NCBI GenBank assembly: GCA_965247125.1
Contig: CBDFGO010000002.1
Location: 496,001-560,000, forward strand
Reading direction: 5' to 3'
Length of the DNA stretch: 64,000 nt
DNA from: CALBJU01 sp965247125
Lineage (GTDB): Bacteria > Bacteroidota > Rhodothermia > Rhodothermales > UBA10348
Shown here: piece by piece, positions 51,068 to 58,250 of the stretch
How the letters are laid out: every line of letters starts with the position of its first letter
Numbering within the stretch: the first letter of the stretch is position 1
Translations under genes and position numbers: made by a program
The notes under the pieces: model-generated
What the model saw: only the letters and a program-made list of their open reading frames with translations
What the model was told of the DNA's origin: nothing
The model's database searches: none

Positions 51068-51879
51068 TCGTCGGTGTCCATCAGCCGAACGGCGGTCGGC
51101 AGGTCGGGGAGTACGGTGTTCTCGAATCCGAACAAACTACCGCAGGCGCCGGCGTTCAACCTCAGGGCCGACCGCCTGCAGCGCGAGACTGCGCTAAAAT
51201 CCCTGTTCAAAGAAATGTACCTACGGGTATGCTGCGCAGCATCAATGACGGCCAGCTGGGAGACATCGGCAGAGCGGTCTCAGATGGCGCTGCGCGCTAC
51301 GGAATGTCATTCGAAACGCTCGAGCTCTCAAACACAGGACAGTACTTCGCGGCCGAGGGGTTTGCACTCACTGAAGGACGTCGTCTGAAGCTCGACATGG
51401 GCCTCATTATCGACGAGCACTTCATGCGAAACGCCACGAAGATTGCCGAGCAGATGAAGACCGAATTCGAGCAGAGGAAGCGAAGCCCCCTGTACTCGAT
51501 GCGGCGCCGGCAGGCCGTGCTGTCTGGCGGAGACCCCGAATCGGAGCGGCTTCTGCGCCGGCTGAATGCCGCCCAACATGCCGATCATCAGCTGACGATG
51601 GAGGCCGATCCTGACAATGCTCTTTACATGGCCGTCTTGCATGAGAGTGGCCACGGTGTTTATTTCTCCTATGCTCTCGTGGGGCAGTTCCTGCCCAACC
51701 TGCGTCGCTTTGGTGTAGGCCCGAACGACATCGCCAAGGTTTCGCTTTACGCTGGCTCGGATCCGAAGGAGTTGTGGGCCGAGGCGTTCGCCATGATCCA
51801 TGCCGGCCACGAGTCGATGATTCCCTCGAGAGTGGTCCGTGCCATCCTGGCAACGCTTCAGAAGATTCCGAAATCGTAG
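51064..51879 (+). CDS. Phage head-associated zincin-like metallopeptidase (HExxH), possible frameshift near its 5' end
   Basis: The frame from ATG 51064 (ATGA overlap with the MuF-like gene) encodes 271 residues. A zinc-protease motif HESGH stands at about residues 193-197 with a downstream 'DPKELWAEAFAMIH' that could give the third ligand. The first 50 residues in this frame look unnatural, while another frame (GTG 51074 to about 51222) reads 'VFSNPNKLPQAPAFNLRADR' and 'LQRETALKSLFKEMY', more like a real protein. A -1 shift at about 51,220 would join that segment to 'PTGMLRSINDGQLGDIGRAV'. So the gene has a programmed frameshift, a mutation or a sequencing error. It may be a MuF-partner protease delivered with the DNA or used in head maturation. 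Confidence 0.7.
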   Translation: MIVGVHQPNGGRQVGEYGVLESEQTTAGAGVQPQGRPPAARDCAKIPVQRNVPTGMLRSINDGQLGDIGRAVSDGAARYGMSFETLELSNTGQYFAAEGFALTEGRRLKLDMGLIIDEHFMRNATKIAEQMKTEFEQRKRSPLYSMRRRQAVLSGGDPESERLLRRLNAAQHADHQLTMEADPDNALYMAVLHESGHGVYFSYALVGQFLPNLRRFGVGPNDIAKVSLYAGSDPKELWAEAFAMIHAGHESMIPSRVVRAILATLQKIPKS

Positions 51880-51917
51880 CTTTCGAAAACCGTTAAACTG
51901 ACTCAAATGCTTAACTA

Positions 51918-52124
51918 ATGCTCAGACCTATCTACACACAGTGTCTCAGCTGCAAGCATTATCTCGGTGGCCACGAATGCCTGGCCTTTCCCAATCAGAT
52001 CCCCGACGAGATCTGGACTGGAGAATTTGTGCATAACAAGCCGTGGCCCGACGAAAAGGAACCAAAAGACCAGGGAATTCACCATACTCCCGCCGTTTCT
52101 CGAGGCGAAAAAGGCGGCAAGTAG
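51918..52124 (+). CDS. Small Cys-rich phage protein
   Basis: 68 residues with 'CLSCKHYLGGHECLAFP' and 'IPDEIWTGEFVHNKPWPDEK', a widespread phage protein found between head and scaffold genes. The CxxC and further Cys/His suggest a zinc ribbon. Function unknown. Confidence 0.75.
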   Translation: MLRPIYTQCLSCKHYLGGHECLAFPNQIPDEIWTGEFVHNKPWPDEKEPKDQGIHHTPAVSRGEKGGK

Positions 52125-52218
52125 TTTTTAATTCCCGTTTGGCGTTGAACAATTCTCTTTGAATGAGTATATATATCCCTCAACGGGGCCCTCGTAGAGC
52201 CCTGGCCTAGTGCCAAAT

Positions 52219-52290
52219 CTATGCTTTCGGTCCTCGTGGAACCGTGATCCATGCTTTCGGCCCTCGCAGAGCCGCGATCTGTGCTTTCGG
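52219..52290. repeat. Tandem ~30-bp direct repeats in the leader of the scaffold gene
   Basis: Two full copies (52219-52248, 52249-52277) and a 13-base part copy (52278-52290) of a unit starting TCYATGCTTTCGG and containing CCTCGYRGARCCG; a weaker copy lies at about 52185-52205. Each unit can form a small hairpin (GGYCCTC / GAGCC). They end 26 bases before the scaffold start and could tune translation or transcription of the head genes. Confidence 0.6.
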
Positions 52291-52316
52291 AAAAACACAT
52301 CCGCAACAGTGTACCT

Positions 52317-53099
52317 ATGAAGACTTGGGAAGAGCTACTCGAAGCGTTCAAGAAACTGGTCGACGAGGCCGTTGGCGATAAAAAGGGTGATGAAGCGAAG
52401 ACGGCGAGAGCCGAATCCTACGCCAAGCTGCCCCGGGAAGTGCGACAGCATTTCAACGACGCCGGCCGAGCCGCAGCCGAAGGACCGCTCAACCAGGAGG
52501 TCACCGATCTCAAGGAAGAGAATGAGAAGCTCACTACCCAGGCCGAAACTGCAGAATCACGTGTCCAGGAGCTCGAGAAAGATCCGGAAGGCGCCACCAA
52601 ACGCGAAGCGGAGCTGAAAGAGGAAAACGAAAGCCTCACGACGCAACTCGCTGACGAAAAGGCTGGTCGCAAGACGGATACCGAGAGCCACAAGGCGGAA
52701 AACGAAAAGGCCTCTTTAGAGGGCATGATCAAGGACCTGATAGCAACCGGAAGCAAACGTTTTGACTCAGCATGGTTTGAACTTGAAGTACGAAAAGCCC
52801 AGGATGAAAACCGCATCCGAGTGGTTGACGGCAAGATTCAAATCATTGCGAAGGGACTCAAGACGCCAATTGCGGAAGAGACTACCGAGGGCCTGATCAC
52901 CGCTTTCATCGATGAGGTTGCCACTGACGCCCCCGATACTCGCGTCCTTTCCGACACCGATAACGGTGCTGGAACAGATGGGAAGGGAGGTAGCGGCAAT
53001 GGTATCGTCGACCAAGCACGTAAAGCTGCCGAACGCCTGAAAGCAGATCCAGCCGCGATCGACAAAGAGATCGAAGAGCGTCTGAGTTCGCTGGGGTAA
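52317..53099 (+). CDS. Phage scaffold protein
   Basis: 260 residues from ATG 52317; the open frame starts earlier (52251) inside the repeats but without conserved sequence. The middle is a long charged coiled coil ('LKEENEKLTTQAETAESRVQ', 'AELKEENESLTTQLADEKAG'), the C-terminus ends in a small basic-acidic helix ('IDQARKAAERLKADPAA'-like) that usually binds the capsid protein. Position before decoration and major capsid genes fits. It guides capsid assembly and then leaves the prohead. Confidence 0.8.
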   Translation: MKTWEELLEAFKKLVDEAVGDKKGDEAKTARAESYAKLPREVRQHFNDAGRAAAEGPLNQEVTDLKEENEKLTTQAETAESRVQELEKDPEGATKREAELKEENESLTTQLADEKAGRKTDTESHKAENEKASLEGMIKDLIATGSKRFDSAWFELEVRKAQDENRIRVVDGKIQIIAKGLKTPIAEETTEGLITAFIDEVATDAPDTRVLSDTDNGAGTDGKGGSGNGIVDQARKAAERLKADPAAIDKEIEERLSSLG

Positions 53100-53124
53100 G
53101 ATTCCGAAGTCCGTAGGTGAAAAA

Positions 53125-53171
53125 GTGAGCCGCTCGCCGGCTTATTGAACCATTGGGCCATCGTGGCTCAC
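53125..53171 (+). other. Inverted repeat between scaffold and decoration genes
   Basis: GTGAGCC and GGCTCAC are perfect 7-bp arms around a 33-base loop that itself can pair, followed by CAAAAA. It may be an RNA structure that adjusts relative expression of scaffold and capsid genes; it lacks a T run and is not a terminator. Confidence 0.35.
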
Positions 53172-53187
53172 AAAAACGGACTGAATC

Positions 53188-53802
53188 ATGATTAAGCGGA
53201 AAACAATCCGGGCAGGTGGCGTGAGCCTCACCAATGCCCCGTTTGTCGGTCCTGTGGACCACACTTCGAGCATTCGTGTCGATCTGTCTGATCTGGGCAC
53301 GGACGAAGTCGATACCGACGGTGTCATCAAGCCAGGCGTGCCTCTGACCAAAAATGGCAAGCTCGTCACGCGTCGACCTGGAATGCATCAGATCATCGTC
53401 GCCGGCGGTGTTGCTGGTGCTCTCACAGCGACCGGCGTGAAAACGACTGATCGCCTCGTGACTGTCGCCAACCTGGTGGGCGGTGCCGATTTGATCGGTG
53501 AGACCACGATTACAGCTGACGATCAGATCACGACCACGACAACGGATACCTCTTCGGACTTTCTCCTCGTCACGTTCTTCGTCGAAGACCAGTACGTCTT
53601 TGGCGTAACGATCGGAGCCCAGGTCGTTGCCGATGGCAACACCTCGGCCCTGCTTGATGCTGCAGGAAACATCGACATCGCTCTTGCTCGCATCTGCCTC
53701 GCGCAGCGTGCGGTGATCGAAGACAACCTTGGCCGTGCACTCACCGCGAACGAAGTACTTGGCTTCCGGGCCGAGGGTTCGCAGTGCGCCCTCGTCGAGT
53801 AA
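53188..53802 (+). CDS. Head decoration protein candidate
   Basis: 204 residues, beta-rich, Thr/Val/Gly-heavy: 'TDGVIKPGVPLTKNGKLVTR' is the pattern found in capsid decoration proteins, where a loop carries the (G)PGxxL motif, and 'QIIVAGGVAGALTATGVKTT' follows. It is located between scaffold and major capsid genes, the standard place. It should bind the outside of the expanded capsid. Assignment is by position and composition, not by a close match. Confidence 0.6.
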   Translation: MIKRKTIRAGGVSLTNAPFVGPVDHTSSIRVDLSDLGTDEVDTDGVIKPGVPLTKNGKLVTRRPGMHQIIVAGGVAGALTATGVKTTDRLVTVANLVGGADLIGETTITADDQITTTTTDTSSDFLLVTFFVEDQYVFGVTIGAQVVADGNTSALLDAAGNIDIALARICLAQRAVIEDNLGRALTANEVLGFRAEGSQCALVE

Positions 53803-53873
53803 TTCAGGAACCAGCGAACAAGTGAATTGAGGGCATTCGTCCTCGTCATCGCATAGACATTTGGAGAAAAGTC

Positions 53874-54944
53874 ATGCATTGGATTAAAGAAATTGCACTG
53901 TTGAGCGCTGTGGCCCTGACGGCGCAGGCTCAGGTGTTCGGTGTCAACGATATTGACCCGGCCAAGCAGATGCTGTATCCGGCCCTCTATTCAGAGGCCA
54001 GTATCGACAGCATCGTTATCAACGAGATCTTGAATCTCGATGAACGCTACGTATCGGATCGGCGCCCGTGGAATGCCCGCGGAAGGCGAATCCCGATGCA
54101 GGTCCCCAAAACAACCGAGACCACGATCGTTCCGATTGAGGCGTACGATACGCTCGATGAATTGGAACTGACCAAGCTTCGGGAAAAAGCGAATCACAAT
54201 CTCGCTCTGTTTCGGGACATCGTCGGAAACAGCATTCCTGCGCGCATCAAACGACTGGTCGCCGCGAATCATCGCCGCGTCGAAGTTGACGCGATTGAAG
54301 CGTGGGCCAAGGGGCAGATCACCGTTCGAAACTCTGAAACAGGGCTGACCGAAGTCGTCAGTCTCGGATTTGGATCGAGCCGCTACCAGGTAGCTTCAAC
54401 CGCCTGGGACGATGGTGGTGAAGATGCTTTTGTCGAGCTCGTAGCTTTCGTCAAGAACGCGAAGAACACGTTTGGCCAGGTGCGAGGCGTCATGCTGAGC
54501 CAGCAGGTGCTCGACGAGATCACCAAGGATGCTCCGAACAACATCCCGGGGATCAACCAGGCCGTCGAAGTGACGAAGGGGCAGCTCGAGGAGATGCTCA
54601 CTAAGCAGTTCGGTCACGGCTTCAAGTTCTTCGTCAACGAACGAACGGCGGACGTTTTCGACAATGCGGGCACAGCCTTCACGCGCACGCGCGTCTGGCC
54701 AGTGGGTGTTGTCGCTGCCATTCCGGCCGGCTCCGCTACGATCGGAACGCTCTACAAAGCACCCTCCACCCGCGCCATGCACATCATGGCCGAAGCCGGC
54801 GGAAAGTCGCTCGAGCAGCAGGGAATGATGGTCTTTCCAGAATCTACCGGTAACGGTCGTGGACTCACGATCGAATGCCAGTGCAACTGGATCCCGCTTC
54901 CCAATGAGAACTGGGTCTACGTGGTGGATACGCTAATTACGTAG
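53874..54944 (+). CDS. Major capsid protein (lambda gpE-like family)
   Basis: 356 residues. Family features: 'DERYVSDRRPWNARGRRIPM', 'PKTTETTIVPIEAYDTLDEL', 'ALFRDIVGNSIPARIKRLVA', 'EVDAIEAWAKGQITVRN', 'GVMLSQQVLDEITKDAPNNI' and the C-terminal 'GRGLTIECQCNWIPLPNENW'. Size and order fit the HK97-fold gpE group. The first 20 residues ('MHWIKEIALLSAVALTAQAQ') look like a signal peptide, but the equivalent helix is normal in other members, and export would be pointless for a capsid protein. It is followed by a hairpin at 54968-54994. Confidence 0.88.
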   Translation: MHWIKEIALLSAVALTAQAQVFGVNDIDPAKQMLYPALYSEASIDSIVINEILNLDERYVSDRRPWNARGRRIPMQVPKTTETTIVPIEAYDTLDELELTKLREKANHNLALFRDIVGNSIPARIKRLVAANHRRVEVDAIEAWAKGQITVRNSETGLTEVVSLGFGSSRYQVASTAWDDGGEDAFVELVAFVKNAKNTFGQVRGVMLSQQVLDEITKDAPNNIPGINQAVEVTKGQLEEMLTKQFGHGFKFFVNERTADVFDNAGTAFTRTRVWPVGVVAAIPAGSATIGTLYKAPSTRAMHIMAEAGGKSLEQQGMMVFPESTGNGRGLTIECQCNWIPLPNENWVYVVDTLIT

Positions 54945-54967
54945 TGACCCTACTCGCGGAGACGTGG

Positions 54968-54994
54968 CCGGGCCGGACGGGGGTCTGAGCCCGG
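54968..54994 (+). terminator. Possible weak terminator or processing hairpin after the capsid gene
   Basis: CCGGGC/GCCCGG stem with a 15-base loop; TTTTT follows only 12 bases later, so termination would be inefficient. It may lower transcription of the genes beyond capsid. Confidence 0.4.
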
Positions 54995-55040
54995 TCACTG
55001 ATCCGTTTTTACATCCCTAAAACATCATAGAGATATCACC

Positions 55041-55322
55041 ATGTCAAAATTAATCTCCACCATCCGACTCAAGGGCAAGCCGTTCTTCCCAGGCGATAAA
55101 GGCGCGGGCCAGAAGGACATGTCGAACCAGTTTTTTGAAGCAGCGAAGACGACGAAGGTCGACATCGTTCGCCTGGTCGAAGGCAATCACGTCGAGCTCT
55201 CCGACTCTGAGTACGACGAGCTGCTCGACGCACAAAATCGTCTGGCCAATCCTGATGCGGCTAAAACGGCAAAAGCCAAAGCTGCTGCTGCAAAGACGAA
55301 AACGGCCGCTTCCTCGAAGTAA
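55041..55322 (+). CDS. Small phage head-region protein with Lys/Ala tail
   Basis: 93 residues. A compact first part ('LISTIRLKGKPFFPGDKGAG', 'IVRLVEGNHVELSDSEYDEL') precedes a low-complexity helical tail of Ala/Lys ('AKTAKAKAAAAKTKTAASSK'). Function unknown; position after capsid suggests a small neck or head accessory protein. Confidence 0.5.
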   Translation: MSKLISTIRLKGKPFFPGDKGAGQKDMSNQFFEAAKTTKVDIVRLVEGNHVELSDSEYDELLDAQNRLANPDAAKTAKAKAAAAKTKTAASSK

Positions 55323-55328
55323 TTCGGC

Positions 55329-55691
55329 ATGGTCACCTTTGACATCACATCCCGCGGCGACCTCACGGTAGAGGCCAAGCAACTCCTGGCTGCAGACTCG
55401 GACGCGTTTGACAGTTATGTCATTCGCGCCGAAAAGCAGCTCGGATTGCATGCGAAGACCTATACCGGTGATGATCTGCTGCAGGCGAAGCTGGCGCTCG
55501 TTCGCCAGGTGATCCTACTGATTGCGATCGACACGGATACGCTCATAAAAGCGATGGCCGTGCTCGGAAGCGAGACCAATGTCTACAAGACAGGTTCGCC
55601 TCCGGAAATCGATCCAGTCGCTGCGGGAATCGTGAGGTCGCTGGGCCTCGCCAGTCCGAACAGATTTCAATCGGTGCGGAGGCTGAAATGA
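55329..55691 (+). CDS. Head-tail connector (adaptor) candidate
   Basis: 120 residues, helical: 'YVIRAEKQLGLHAKTYTGDD' and 'LLQAKLALVRQVILLIAIDT' resemble the helical bundle of gp15/gp6-type adaptors that bind under the portal. It starts 7 bases after the previous gene and overlaps the next by 4. Assigned by position and fold type only. Confidence 0.5.
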   Translation: MVTFDITSRGDLTVEAKQLLAADSDAFDSYVIRAEKQLGLHAKTYTGDDLLQAKLALVRQVILLIAIDTDTLIKAMAVLGSETNVYKTGSPPEIDPVAAGIVRSLGLASPNRFQSVRRLK

Positions 55692-56029
55692 AGTGGCTCG
55701 ACACACTTGTTCTGACCGTTCCGGTTGAGCCGGTAGATCCAGATCTCGACGACGAGTACGGCGACCAGGCTCTGCCATCTCCAACCGAGGAGTACAGCGG
55801 CGAGTGCAATGCGCAGCCGCAGTCGCACCGGATGAACCTGCAGCTCTCGGGCGACGACGAGGTGAAGGCTCATGATCGAATCTTCATACCGAGAGGGGGA
55901 AATGTCGAGGCGTTTTCGAGTGGGGCCGACGCCGTCCTGACCCGGGGGAAGACCTCACAGCAGCTGACGGGTGATCTCGTCGGCAAGGACGCACTTTCAA
56001 ATTCAGTGATGATCAGATGGCGCGTGTAA
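55688..56029 (+). CDS. Head-tail joining (stopper) candidate
   Basis: 113 residues, small and beta-rich ('EVKAHDRIFIPRGGNVEAFS'), typical of stopper-type proteins with an SH3-like barrel. Overlaps neighbours on both sides (4 and 13 bases). No sequence match is recognised; the call rests on gene order. Confidence 0.45.
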   Translation: MKWLDTLVLTVPVEPVDPDLDDEYGDQALPSPTEEYSGECNAQPQSHRMNLQLSGDDEVKAHDRIFIPRGGNVEAFSSGADAVLTRGKTSQQLTGDLVGKDALSNSVMIRWRV

Positions 56030-56457
56030 CGGTAACAGACAATGCAGATTTCGTCTTTGCAAAGCTACGGGCTTTGTCAAAGCCGCAGGTGCATACGTTT
56101 ACGCTCCTCAATAACAAGGAATATGCCGGCGCCGTTCATGACATCGAAGGGATATCCGTCTTCAACGTGGATGTCACCAAAGATTTCATCCGGCTCTCGA
56201 TCGAGGAGATGATGTCCAAGGGCATCCCGCCCACAAAGCGCAATATCGAGCGGGCGCTCGAGGCCGCTGGTTGGGAGATCATGGACTGGCACCGCAGCTA
56301 CATCGACGAGGTGGCGCCACCGCTCAGAGCTGGTGGCCCAGACCGGCCGAAGCACCCGACAGGATTCGCTGACGTCTCGCACAATCTCAAGAACGCATTT
56401 CGCTTCCGCGTGAACAATCGCGCCGAAGACGGATCCAGCCTCGAGGGAGCGTTGTGA
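56017..56457 (+). CDS. Neck/tail-joining protein candidate (HK97 gp10 position)
   Basis: 146 residues. 'DFIRLSIEEMMSKGIPPTKR' and 'AAGWEIMDWHRSYIDEVAPP' are followed by 'LRAGGPDRPKHPTGFADVS', a pattern like gp10/gpZ-type proteins (helix, then PPLRxxT-type loop). It sits between stopper and terminator genes, overlapping both, which is the usual place of that protein. Likely aids tail-to-head joining. Confidence 0.5.
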   Translation: MARVTVTDNADFVFAKLRALSKPQVHTFTLLNNKEYAGAVHDIEGISVFNVDVTKDFIRLSIEEMMSKGIPPTKRNIERALEAAGWEIMDWHRSYIDEVAPPLRAGGPDRPKHPTGFADVSHNLKNAFRFRVNNRAEDGSSLEGAL

Positions 56458-56921
56458 GATACGAATATCCAACAAATGGAACGACCAGGTCTTTCGAGCT
56501 CGTGAAAGCGGTTGTCCTCGGGCTGCTCAGTGTGAGCGCTATCACCGACCGCGTCGACACCGTCTTTCGCAATCGTCTGGACGCAGACGTCGCCCTGGCG
56601 AAGGGGATCTATTTCATCGTTCGTGAGCTGCGCCCGATCGGAGGACGCCGGATCCAGGCCAGCCAAGAGCAGCGCCTTGTCATTCAGGTACAACTTTACA
56701 CGCCTCGAGACAAGCGTAACCCAGACGAATTTCACGCGGCCCTGCAGGACGACGTCACCGAATATCTGCTCTCGAGCAATTTCGATCCGACGCTCGAGTA
56801 CATGGACGTCTCAAATCCAATTCACCAGGTGCGGGAAGCTGAGCAGCCTTTGGCGCACAGGGACCTGGACAAACTGTTCTCGACGAGTGAATACCAACTC
56901 GTCATCCTTCCAAAAGCATAA
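56454..56921 (+). CDS. Tail terminator/completion protein candidate
   Basis: 155 residues from a GTG that overlaps the preceding stop (GTGA). The pattern of alternating helix and strands ('FELVKAVVLGLLSVSAITDR', 'QRLVIQVQLYTPRDKRNPDE') and a terminal 'TSEYQLVILPKA' resemble gpU-like tail terminators that cap the tail tube before head joining. It lies directly before the tube protein gene. Confidence 0.5.
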   Translation: MRYEYPTNGTTRSFELVKAVVLGLLSVSAITDRVDTVFRNRLDADVALAKGIYFIVRELRPIGGRRIQASQEQRLVIQVQLYTPRDKRNPDEFHAALQDDVTEYLLSSNFDPTLEYMDVSNPIHQVREAEQPLAHRDLDKLFSTSEYQLVILPKA

Positions 56922-56939
56922 CCGGTTAGGGGGTTAACC

Positions 56940-57557
56940 ATGCAAACTTCAGCAACAAATACGTATTCCGAACCCGCTTGGGGCCTAATCGGAGATCCGA
57001 CAACAGCTCTCGGCGCAGATTTGACGCAGCTTGGCCTTCTTCCAAATTTTGAGGTTCAGCCCCTGTTCAATCACCAGGGCTCTGGAAACGAAGGCGGACA
57101 TGAGCTTCACGATAGCCAGCTGGGCTTCTGCGTCGGCGCCAATGTCAGTCTCACACTTCATAGCAATCAAGCGGCGATTCTAGCGAAGTTTTTCACTGAG
57201 ATCACCGACCAGACTGGTGCTACGGGGTACTCGACTGTCCCGACGATCATTCAGGCGCCGACGTTGATCGGAATCCCGATAGGCTCGAAAGGCAATGGTA
57301 TCACGGATGCGAAAATCCAAGTGGTTCCCTCTTTTCGCGCCGATGACTTATCGGCCTTCATGCGCAAATTCAACGCTGGAGCGGGCGCTACGGTGAACAG
57401 TAACCCGATCACCATTTCCGGGAAAGCGTTACTCAGAGCGTCAGATCAGGCCTCTCAGGCTCTGCAGGAGTGGGCCCAGGTCTACTTTGAGGGCGATTGC
57501 GACATAGCGCTCGGTGGCTCTCCCACAACCAGCTGGTCATTCCCAACAGGTTACTAA
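56940..57557 (+). CDS. Major tail (tube) protein candidate
   Basis: 205 residues, beta-rich, with 'LLPNFEVQPLFNHQGSGNEG' near the start and 'NPITISGKALLRASDQASQA' later, followed by 'VYFEGDCDIALGGSPTTSWS'. A well-spaced start after a gap of 18 bases and the place between tail terminator and chaperone-position gene fit the tube protein, which polymerises into the tail. Made in large amounts. No close family match recalled. Confidence 0.6.
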   Translation: MQTSATNTYSEPAWGLIGDPTTALGADLTQLGLLPNFEVQPLFNHQGSGNEGGHELHDSQLGFCVGANVSLTLHSNQAAILAKFFTEITDQTGATGYSTVPTIIQAPTLIGIPIGSKGNGITDAKIQVVPSFRADDLSAFMRKFNAGAGATVNSNPITISGKALLRASDQASQALQEWAQVYFEGDCDIALGGSPTTSWSFPTGY

Positions 57558-57572
57558 TCCAGGTAGAACAGT

Positions 57573-58250
57573 ATGGGAGTGCGTGCAGTAATCGCGTCGC
57601 TCTCTGGCTCCTGGATCACACTTGACGTCCGGGGTGAGGGTGGCAAACGGGTAATTGGTGAATATCACGTGAGACCACCAGACGTGCGAACTGCACTGAC
57701 GGTGATCGCCACCCTCCCCGGGGCTTTGTCGGGTGAGGCGCGCGAGCAGGCACACTACCTGGGAGTCGTCAAAGAGTGGCTTCCGAAGGAGGTGTTTAGG
57801 GGTTGGTTCGAACTCGGCATCCCGTTCCTGGAGGCCTCGCGCTACGCTTCAAAGGCGCTCTCGTCTGGATACGAACGAAAGGAAGACTATGAATCAGATC
57901 TCGAGAAGGTCGAAGACATCGTCGAAAAGACTTCCTGGCACGCGGTTCTCGCCGAGTACAGGAATTTTTTCGGCTCTGATCCCCTCCTCGAGACGTGGGC
58001 ATACTTCCTTCAGCAACACGCTCAAATACGCCGCGTCCGGGCTGTTGGTCAATACGCATGGATTGAGGCCTACCTGGCCTGTAAGCCAAGCGAGAAGGAT
58101 CCACACGGGGGCATCAACAACATCAGCGCGCGCGCCTATCCAGAGATGACAGCAGCCCGCAACCATACCGACGTGCCCGATGTGAGCGAGGAGTTCATGA
58201 ACGAACAAATCGCTCTCATTGAAGCGCGCAAACAGCAGGGTGAAGCATGA
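57573..58250 (+). CDS. Protein in the tail assembly chaperone position
   Basis: 225 residues. N-terminal strands ('GVRAVIASLSGSWITLDVRG'), then helical ('FRGWFELGIPFLEASRYASK', 'VEDIVEKTSWHAVLAEYRNF'). Position immediately before the tape measure gene, with a 4-base overlap, is that of tail assembly chaperones. I do not see a second frame that would be made by -1 frameshifting, which differs from lambda G/GT. Confidence 0.5.
   Translation: MGVRAVIASLSGSWITLDVRGEGGKRVIGEYHVRPPDVRTALTVIATLPGALSGEAREQAHYLGVVKEWLPKEVFRGWFELGIPFLEASRYASKALSSGYERKEDYESDLEKVEDIVEKTSWHAVLAEYRNFFGSDPLLETWAYFLQQHAQIRRVRAVGQYAWIEAYLACKPSEKDPHGGINNISARAYPEMTAARNHTDVPDVSEEFMNEQIALIEARKQQGEA

Noticed and set aside
53874..53940. 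Signal-peptide-like N-terminus on the major capsid protein
   Set aside because: The hydrophobic first helix resembles a Sec signal, but the chain is otherwise a clear gpE-type capsid protein within a head operon, and a short apolar N-terminal helix is compatible with that fold. Export is not plausible.
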